DNA of 64,000 nucleotides from Luteimonas saliphila (lineage in GTDB: Bacteria > Pseudomonadota > Gammaproteobacteria > Xanthomonadales > Xanthomonadaceae). The position numbers and the translations under genes are program-made. The stretch spans positions 1-64,000 of the forward strand of contig NZ_JAETWA010000013.1 of the NCBI RefSeq assembly GCF_016774335.1, read 5' to 3'. The notes beneath the pieces were generated by a model. That model searched no databases. It had not been told where the DNA came from and saw nothing but the letters and a program-made list of their open reading frames with translations. Shown in pieces: positions 57,963 to 64,000 of the stretch; position 1 is the first letter of the stretch; every line of letters starts with the position of its first letter.

Positions 57963-59834
57963 TCAGTCCGCGGCGTCGACCCGGATCGGGACTTCGCTCC
58001 AGTCCTCCACGCTGCCGTCGGCGCCATGCAGGCGCAGCCCCAGCCAGCGGCGTCCCGTCGGGATCGTCCCAGCTTCGAGCTTCGCGCGGAAGCCCACGGC
58101 GGGGTGCCGCGGATCGGTGGAAATCTTCCAGTACGTCGCCGTCCCCGGGCTGGCCAGGCCGTACTCGGCCACGGCCGCCGGACGCCCGTCGACCAGCACC
58201 TCGACCTTCGCCAGACCGACGCCATCCTTGAACGCCCAGCCGGCCACCTCGAAGTCGCCGGATACGGCGCCGCCGGAGGGCGGGGTGTCGATCCACGCCA
58301 TCGCCGGGGTGACGCACGCGCGCTCCTCTTCGCCCGCCTTCGGCGCGTGCGGCAACCCCTCCGGCCACGCCAGCAGCAGGAAGCGCTGGCGGCCGTGGTC
58401 GACGTTGAGCACGCGTGGCGCAGGCAGCGGGCCGAGCAGCCGGCACAGTGCGTGGTAACGCGCCAGCAGGTCGCGGTAGGGCACGTCGCTCGTGCCGACG
58501 ACCAGCAGTAACGGCTTCCCGGCCAGCGCTTCGCGCGAAGTGACCTCGAGCCCCCACAACTGCAACTGGGGTGCGCGGCCGTGTGCGCGGTTGAGCGGAT
58601 GGTCGAGCACCGGAATGTCGGTTTCGCCGAGCGCGAACCCCAGTTCGGCGCCGATCTTGAAGTTGTCGGCCAGCAGCCGGGTGTCGGCGGGCAGCCCGGC
58701 GCGGGCGCGACGCACCTCGTCGGCCAGCACGTCCCAGCCCGCGAAATTGGACGGATACCACTTCAGCGCGGCCGCGCGCGCGCGCAGCTCCGGCGTCGAC
58801 ACCGCGACGTGGTAGCCCAGCACCGCCACCAGCCCGACCGCCGCCAGCGACCAAGTCGCGACGCGCACCGCCCTCGGCCAGCCGGCGATCGCCGCCGGCA
58901 GCAGCGGCAGCAGCGCGACATAGCCCGGCAGCGGCCAGTGGAAGCTGACCCGCTCGGTGTCGGCGAAGAAGCCGAGCCCGAAGAAGCCGACGATGACGAT
59001 CGCACCGCTGAGCGCCAGCAACCGCAGCGCCGGATCGTCCGCGCGATGGAACTTCCACGCGGCCCACAGCAATGCCACGAACAGCAGCGGCGTCACCAGC
59101 GCGGCCTGGATGCCGAGAAACGCGACGCCATCCGGATGCAGGGCCCAGGGATGGCGGTCCACGAGCTGGAAGCGCAGTCCGGCCTCCGCGTTCTCGATGT
59201 TCCAGGCCAGCAGCGGCATCCATGCCGCCGCGCCGAAGGCGATCGCGATGATCAGACGCGGATCGCGCAGCAGCTCGCGTCCCCGCGCGATCAGCAGCAG
59301 CGCGACGAAGCCCGCGCCGATCGCGGCGATGAAGCGATAGTGGCTCAGCGCGCCGATCGCCAGGGCGAACGCGAGCTGCACGGCGTTGGCGTGGGTCACG
59401 CCGCGGAACATCCTCGTCAGCGCGTCCAGGGCAAGCAGTGTCGCCAGCGCCATCAGCACGTCCGGCAGCGCCATCACTCCGATCATGCCGAACAGCGGCA
59501 GCACCAGCGCGGCGCAGCCGGCGGTCCAGGCCTGGCGCTCATCGAACTGGCGTCGGGTGATCGCCACCACCAGCCAGGGCAGCAGCGCCGACACCAGCAG
59601 GAACAGCGATCGCGCCGCGAGCACTCCGTCGCCGAACAACGTGCCGCCCAGGCGGATCGTCCAGGCGGTGAGGCCCGGCAGGTCCGAGTAGGCCCACGCC
59701 AGGTGGCGACCTTCCTGCCAGTAGAACGCCTCGTCGACGAACAGCGGCAGGCGCGCGGCCACCACCAGCTTGACCAGCACGACCGCCGACCAGAGCGTGA
59801 TGAACGCCGCACGCATGCCTTCCCGTTCCCGCAT
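57963..59834 (-). CDS. ArnT-like membrane glycosyltransferase with C-terminal Ig-like domain
   Basis: The 623-residue protein has about ten membrane helices in its first 380 residues (for example AAFITLWSAVVLVKLVVAAR) and the acidic first-loop motif RLPLFVDEAFYWQEGRHLAW typical of the GT-C family related to ArnT and PMT. It would transfer a sugar from a polyprenyl phosphate. The soluble C-terminal part (about 400-623) ends in a beta-rich region (about 535-620, GDFEVAGWAFKDGVGLAKVE) of Ig-like character. Acceptor unknown. It is convergent with maf and divergent from the MoxR gene. Confidence 0.85.
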   Translation of the reverse strand: MREREGMRAAFITLWSAVVLVKLVVAARLPLFVDEAFYWQEGRHLAWAYSDLPGLTAWTIRLGGTLFGDGVLAARSLFLLVSALLPWLVVAITRRQFDERQAWTAGCAALVLPLFGMIGVMALPDVLMALATLLALDALTRMFRGVTHANAVQLAFALAIGALSHYRFIAAIGAGFVALLLIARGRELLRDPRLIIAIAFGAAAWMPLLAWNIENAEAGLRFQLVDRHPWALHPDGVAFLGIQAALVTPLLFVALLWAAWKFHRADDPALRLLALSGAIVIVGFFGLGFFADTERVSFHWPLPGYVALLPLLPAAIAGWPRAVRVATWSLAAVGLVAVLGYHVAVSTPELRARAAALKWYPSNFAGWDVLADEVRRARAGLPADTRLLADNFKIGAELGFALGETDIPVLDHPLNRAHGRAPQLQLWGLEVTSREALAGKPLLLVVGTSDVPYRDLLARYHALCRLLGPLPAPRVLNVDHGRQRFLLLAWPEGLPHAPKAGEEERACVTPAMAWIDTPPSGGAVSGDFEVAGWAFKDGVGLAKVEVLVDGRPAAVAEYGLASPGTATYWKISTDPRHPAVGFRAKLEAGTIPTGRRWLGLRLHGADGSVEDWSEVPIRVDAAD

Positions 59835-59882
59835 TGCTACGCAACCCCGCTACACTCGAATCCGTATCGAAAGGAGTGCGCC

Positions 59883-60836
59883 GTGCCCGCCGCCATCCAC
59901 GAACCGGCCATGCTAACCGACCGCGATCAAGACGCGTTGACGGCGGCGCAGGCCCAGGTGAACGGATTCGTGCTCGGCAAGGCGCACGAAGTGCGGCTGG
60001 CGTTCGTCGCCCTGCTGTCGGACGGACACCTGCTGATCGAGGACCTGCCGGGACTGGGCAAGACCACGCTCGCGCATGCGCTCGCCGCGACCCTGGGCCT
60101 GGGCTTCCAGCGCGTGCAGTTCACCTCGGACCTGCTGCCCTCGGACATCGTCGGCGTGTCGATCTTCGACGCGCAGGCGCGGCGGTTCGAGTTCCACCCC
60201 GGCCCGGTGTTCGCCAACGTGCTGCTGGCCGACGAGATCAACCGCGCGCCACCGCGCACCCAGAGCGCGCTGCTCGAGGCGATGGCCGAGCACCAGGTGA
60301 CGGTCGACGGCACCACCCACCGCCTGCCCGAGCCGTTCTTCGTCATCGCCACCCAGAACCCGGTGGACCTGTCGGGCACCTATCCGTTGCCGGATTCGCA
60401 ACTCGACCGGTTCCTGCTGCGGCTCACGCTGGGCTATCCCCACGAGGATGCCGAGCGCGCGCTGCTCTCGGGCGAGGACCGGCGCGAGCTGATCGCGCAG
60501 GCCATGCCGACGCTCGGCGCCGAGGACGTGCTGCGCCTGCGTCGCGCGGTCGCCGGCGTGCACGCCGGCGAAGCGCTGGTCGCCTATGTGCAGGCGCTGC
60601 TGGGCCGCAGTCGCCACGCGGCGGGCGTCCGCGTCGGTCTTTCGCCGCGCGCCGGCATCGCACTGCTGCGGGCGGCGCGCGCGTACGCGATGCTGCAGGG
60701 GCGCAACCATGTGCTGCCCGAGGACGTGCAGGCGCTTTTCGCCCCGGTCGCCGCGCATCGGCTGGTGCCCGGAAGCGAGGCCGGCGATGGCGCCGCGCTG
60801 GCCGAATCGATCCTGCGCGGCGTGCCGGTGGACTAG
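59883..60836 (+). CDS. MoxR-family AAA+ ATPase
   Basis: The 317-residue ATPase has Walker A (EDLPGLGKTT), Walker B (LLADEINRAPPRTQSALLEA) and the sensor ATQNPVD. MoxR proteins help mature or assemble VWA-domain and other protein complexes. The GTG at 59883 follows GGAG by 7 nt; an in-frame ATG at 59910 is an alternative. It precedes the DUF58 and transglutaminase genes, as in many bacteria. Confidence 0.93.
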   Translation: MPAAIHEPAMLTDRDQDALTAAQAQVNGFVLGKAHEVRLAFVALLSDGHLLIEDLPGLGKTTLAHALAATLGLGFQRVQFTSDLLPSDIVGVSIFDAQARRFEFHPGPVFANVLLADEINRAPPRTQSALLEAMAEHQVTVDGTTHRLPEPFFVIATQNPVDLSGTYPLPDSQLDRFLLRLTLGYPHEDAERALLSGEDRRELIAQAMPTLGAEDVLRLRRAVAGVHAGEALVAYVQALLGRSRHAAGVRVGLSPRAGIALLRAARAYAMLQGRNHVLPEDVQALFAPVAAHRLVPGSEAGDGAALAESILRGVPVD

Positions 60837-61006
60837 GCCGGGGCGATGCCACCGTTCCGAGTCCCTGTGGCCATGCGCGTCGGCCCGGCGCGGTCCGGAC
60901 GCGAGTCGCGACGCCGTACGATCGTCGCATCGAACTCGCCGATCGCGCCACACGCCGGACGGACCGGCACGCGGCGCGCGACGGCCGCCGCCGTCTTCGG
61001 ACGCTG

Positions 61007-61984
61007 ATGCCGGCTGGCCTGCGGCAACGCCTGCGCGCGCGCTTCGACGCATGGGTGCGCAGGCGCACGCCGGAATCGCTGCCGGTGCGCTTCGACCGCC
61101 ACCGGATCTACGTGCTGCCCACGCGATTCGGCGCGTTCTTCGCGATCCTGCTGCTCACGATGGGCGTCGGCGCGCTCAACTACAACAACAATCCTGCGTT
61201 GCTGCTGTGCCTGCTGCTCGCCGGGGCCGCCGTGGCCAGCCTGCTGCAGGCGCAGCTCCAGCTCGGCGGGCTGGAGATCCACGCCATCGGCGCCGAACCG
61301 GTCGCCGCGGGGACGCCCCTGCAGTTGCGGATCCATGCACGCGCGCCGGCCGGACGCGCGCGGCGCGGGCTGCGGGTCGACTGCGGCGCCCAGTCGGCCG
61401 TGCTGTCGCTGGACGACGGTGCAGGCGAAGCGGTGCTGTCGATCCCCACGTCGCGGCGCGGCTGGCTGGCGCCCGGGCGGCTGCGCATCTCCACCACGCG
61501 TCCCCTCGGGCTCGCCCGCGCCTGGGCCTACGCCTGGGCCGACAGGCCGCTGCTGGTCTACCCGGCGCCGGAAGCCGGCAGCCCCCCGCTGCCGTATGGG
61601 CTTGGGGAAAGCCAGCAGTCGCGCCTGCACCCGGCCGGCGACGACGTGCACCATCTGCGCGACTGGCGCCACGGCGACAGCCGCCGGGCGGTGGCGTGGA
61701 AGGCGTCGGCGCGTCGCGATGCGTTGCTCGTGCGCGAGTTCGAGCAGCCGCTGGGCGCCGACGTCGTGCTGGACTGGAACACGCTCTCCACGCTGGCCCG
61801 TGAAGACCGGATTCGCCGACTGGCGGGCTGGGTCGACGAGGCGGAACGCGAGATGCGGCGCTACAGCCTCTTGCTGCCCGGCCACACGGCGATCGGTCCG
61901 GGTACCGGGCCCGCGCATCGCCACGCCTGCCTGCGTGCGCTCGCGTTGATGCCCGGGGAGACGGATGCCGATGGCGCGCACTGA
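61007..61984 (+). CDS. DUF58 membrane protein
   Basis: The 325-residue protein has two membrane helices (about 42-84) and a C-terminal DUF58 domain (DDVHHLRDWRHGDSRRAVAW, with LVREFEQPLGADVVLDWNTL). The family pairs with MoxR. The ATG at 61007 is used. It overlaps the transglutaminase gene by 20 nt. The 170-nt gap after MoxR has no gene. Confidence 0.9.
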   Translation: MPAGLRQRLRARFDAWVRRRTPESLPVRFDRHRIYVLPTRFGAFFAILLLTMGVGALNYNNNPALLLCLLLAGAAVASLLQAQLQLGGLEIHAIGAEPVAAGTPLQLRIHARAPAGRARRGLRVDCGAQSAVLSLDDGAGEAVLSIPTSRRGWLAPGRLRISTTRPLGLARAWAYAWADRPLLVYPAPEAGSPPLPYGLGESQQSRLHPAGDDVHHLRDWRHGDSRRAVAWKASARRDALLVREFEQPLGADVVLDWNTLSTLAREDRIRRLAGWVDEAEREMRRYSLLLPGHTAIGPGTGPAHRHACLRALALMPGETDADGAH

Positions 61985-63920
61985 ATCGCCTCCGCTCTCG
62001 ACCACGGCGCGCGCGTGGGCGCTTGCCGCAGGCGCCGCGTGCCTGATGCCGCTGTTGCCGCAACTGCCCGCGCCGATCGCGATCGGCAGCGTCGCGCTGG
62101 GCCTCGCGATGGGTGCGCTGTCCTGGCGGCGACCGTTGCCGGGCTGGCTGCGCATGCTGCTGGCATTGGCGCTGGTGGGCGCCGTGCTGGGCATGTTCCG
62201 CTTCGCACTGGGCCGCGACGTCGCCTGCGCGCTGCTTGCGGTGATGCTGGCGCTCAAGCCCGGCGAGCTGGTCACGTTGCGCGACGCGCGCAGCCTGGTG
62301 GGGTTCGCGCTGTTCGCGCCGTTTTCCACGTTCCTGCTCGACCAGGGCCCGGTCTCGCTGCTGCTGGGCCTGGCGGGCGTGACGCTCGCGCTGGTCGCGC
62401 TGCTGCAGTTGTCCGAAGACGAGTCGGGCGATACTACACCGGTCCGGCCATGGCGGCGCGTCGTGGCGGTATTGCGCCTGGGAGCGATCGGGCTGCCGCT
62501 GGCACTGGCGACGTTCTGGTTGTTCCCCCGGATCGGGTCGCCGCTGTGGGGAATACCGGAACGCGCCCTGGCGCGGCCCGGCCTGTCGGAGGAGATGCGA
62601 CCCGGAGAGTGGGTCGATTTCATGACCGACGATCGCCCGGCGCTGCGCGTGTCCTTTACCGGCCCGACGCCGGCCACCACGCAGATGTACTGGCGCGGCC
62701 CGGTGCTGATGGACTACGACGGACGGAGCTGGACGCGTTCGCGCTGGCTTCGCGGCATCCCCGTTCCCGCCACCACCCGCGCGCCTTTGGCCTGGGACTA
62801 CGAGATGGAGGTCGAACCGACCGAGCGTCGCACGCTGGTCGCGCTGGAGTTGCCGGACGTGGTGCCCACGGGCACCCGCGTCGCGTGGGACCACGTGCTG
62901 CAGGTGGACGCGCCACTGTCCCGGGTGACCCGCTGGCGCATGCGCGCGGCGCCGCCGCGCACGTTCGAGCCGCAGTTGCCGGTCTTGATCCGGCAAAGCG
63001 CGCTGCGCCTGCCCGAAGGCTACAACCCGCGGACGGTGGCGCTCGCGCGCGAGTGGCGCCGCGAACTGGGTGTCGGCAACGACGCCGCACTGGTCGATCG
63101 CGCCATGGACATGATCCGGGCGGAATTCGGCTATACCCTCGACACACCACTCCCGGGCCGCCATGCCGCCGATGAATTCCTGTTCGACTGGAAGCAGGGC
63201 TTCTGCGAACACTTCAGTTCGGCGTTCGTGATCCTGATGCGCGCGGCGGGGATTCCCTCGCGGGTGGTGACCGGCTACGTCGGCGGCTACCGCAATCCGA
63301 TCGGCGGCTACTGGATCGTGCGGCGCCAGGACGCACACGCCTGGGCGGAAGTCTGGCTCGAGGGCCGCGGCTGGGTGCGGGTCGATCCAACCGCAGCGGT
63401 CGCGCCCGAACGCATCTACGACACCATCGACGACCGCGCCGACGGCGGCGGTTTCGGCGGGCTGCCGGGCGTCACGCCCATGCTGGACCTGGGCGACTGG
63501 CTGCGCCGCGGCTGGAACGATCTCGTGCTCGGCTTCGACGCCACTCGCCAGTTGGCGATCCTGCGTCCGATCGGCCTGGACCGGGCCGGCGCGCGCGGCC
63601 TGGTGGGCCTGTTCGGCGCCTGTGCGGTTCTCGCACTGGGCTGGATGCTGTGGCTGACCGCACGCGCCGAGCGCAGCGGCGATCCGGTGCTGCGCTCCTG
63701 GCGTCGACTCGGCGCACGCTACGCCCGCCTCGGGTTGGGCCGCGAGGCCCACGAGCCGGCCCAGCAGTGGGCGCGGCGCGTGGCTGCGGCCCGGCCCGCC
63801 GACGCCGAGGCCCTGCTCGCACTCAGCGCGCGTTTCGCGAAATGGCGCTACGCTCCACGCATCGATGGGGACGATCCGCGCCCGCTGATCCGCGAGCTGC
63901 GCAGATACCGCCCCGCATGA
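61965..63920 (+). CDS. TgpA-like membrane transglutaminase (DUF3488)
   Basis: The 651-residue protein has about six N-terminal membrane helices (residues 12-190), a periplasmic transglutaminase core with cysteine (KQGFCEHFSSAFVILMRAAG), histidine (RRQDAHAWAEVWL) and aspartate (GWVRVDPT), and a last helix near 550-570. The family member TgpA is essential in Pseudomonas aeruginosa. Two close ATGs (61965 and 61971) could start it. It overlaps DUF58. Confidence 0.93.
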   Translation: MPMARTESPPLSTTARAWALAAGAACLMPLLPQLPAPIAIGSVALGLAMGALSWRRPLPGWLRMLLALALVGAVLGMFRFALGRDVACALLAVMLALKPGELVTLRDARSLVGFALFAPFSTFLLDQGPVSLLLGLAGVTLALVALLQLSEDESGDTTPVRPWRRVVAVLRLGAIGLPLALATFWLFPRIGSPLWGIPERALARPGLSEEMRPGEWVDFMTDDRPALRVSFTGPTPATTQMYWRGPVLMDYDGRSWTRSRWLRGIPVPATTRAPLAWDYEMEVEPTERRTLVALELPDVVPTGTRVAWDHVLQVDAPLSRVTRWRMRAAPPRTFEPQLPVLIRQSALRLPEGYNPRTVALAREWRRELGVGNDAALVDRAMDMIRAEFGYTLDTPLPGRHAADEFLFDWKQGFCEHFSSAFVILMRAAGIPSRVVTGYVGGYRNPIGGYWIVRRQDAHAWAEVWLEGRGWVRVDPTAAVAPERIYDTIDDRADGGGFGGLPGVTPMLDLGDWLRRGWNDLVLGFDATRQLAILRPIGLDRAGARGLVGLFGACAVLALGWMLWLTARAERSGDPVLRSWRRLGARYARLGLGREAHEPAQQWARRVAAARPADAEALLALSARFAKWRYAPRIDGDDPRPLIRELRRYRPA

Positions 63921-63942
63921 ACCGCCCCCCGGAGCCGCCGCC

Positions 63943-64000
63943 ATGACCGTCCGCCTGCTCGTTCCCGCCGTGGCGACCCTGCTGCTGGCCGCCTGCGCCT
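63943..64000 (+). CDS. Start of a lipoprotein gene, cut by window end
   Basis: An ATG at 63943 begins MTVRLLVPAVATLLLAACA, a clear lipoprotein signal with the lipobox LAAC. It lies 22 nt after the transglutaminase stop with a GGAG element 8 nt ahead, so it is probably in the same operon. The rest lies outside the window and its family cannot be told. Confidence 0.7.
   Translation, partial: MTVRLLVPAVATLLLAACA

Overview
The window is GC-rich, densely coding DNA that looks like a chromosome of the gammaproteobacterial family Xanthomonadaceae (Lysobacter/Luteimonas/Xanthomonas relatives). Evidence is the gene order hflK-hflC-hflX-hfq-miaA, the order rpoE-rseA-mucD-lepA-lepB-DUF4845-rnc-era-recO, a type IV pilus PilZ gene after holB, and many GTAG-type REP palindromes. 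This placement is inferred from gene order and protein character, not from a search. No tRNA, rRNA, CRISPR array, prophage or intact insertion sequence was found.

Layout. 1-1165: REP tandem array, a broken GH92 mannosidase remnant and inverted repeats. 1166-7117: minus-strand housekeeping block (DUF2065, hflC, hflK, hflX, hfq, a 130-bp REP tandem array, miaA). 7540-14125: VWA lipoprotein, a convergent GAF-GAF-GGDEF-EAL protein, and an ECF sigma/anti-sigma pair. The lipoprotein and the anti-sigma protein share a proline-rich linker followed by a TonB-box/plug-like VTG(S/T)R motif; this is the best candidate for an undescribed system. 14122-25139: YigZ-family protein, ABC exporter, three regulators with partner genes (AraC, XRE, LysR), a PEP-mutase-like enzyme, a GST-like protein, an FAD monooxygenase/AidB-like pair, a cold-shock protein and an MTA/MTI phosphorylase. 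25140-25937 and 50289-51050 are two gene-poor islands made of the same arm-repeat pair in opposite orientation.

25938-33998: hpt-nagZ, CYTH protein, rlmD, a YdbL/YdbH envelope lipid-transport-like pair, an orphan REC-Hpt protein and recO. 33240-42353 on the minus strand is the sigma-E envelope-stress operon running into lepA, lepB, rnc, era and recO, with a sigma-E-type promoter visible upstream of rpoE. 42590-50288: a FadB/FadJ-like enzyme, a DUF4380 protein, and pabB-mltG-tmk-holB-pilZ. 51051-57948: the fatty-acid synthesis cluster yceD-rpmF-fabH-fabD-fabG-acpP-fabF (no plsX) with divergent small membrane protein and maf genes. 57963-64000: an ArnT-like glycosyltransferase, then MoxR-DUF58-TgpA-type transglutaminase and the start of a lipoprotein gene.

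Functionally the window is dominated by envelope biology: membrane proteolysis (HflKC, MucD, signal peptidase), peptidoglycan turnover (NagZ, MltG), lipid synthesis and transport (fab cluster, YdbH-like), and extracytoplasmic signalling (two sigma/anti-sigma systems, c-di-GMP enzyme). Coordinates come from reading frames; starts are chosen from alignment knowledge, ribosome-binding sites and overlaps, and several are GTG.
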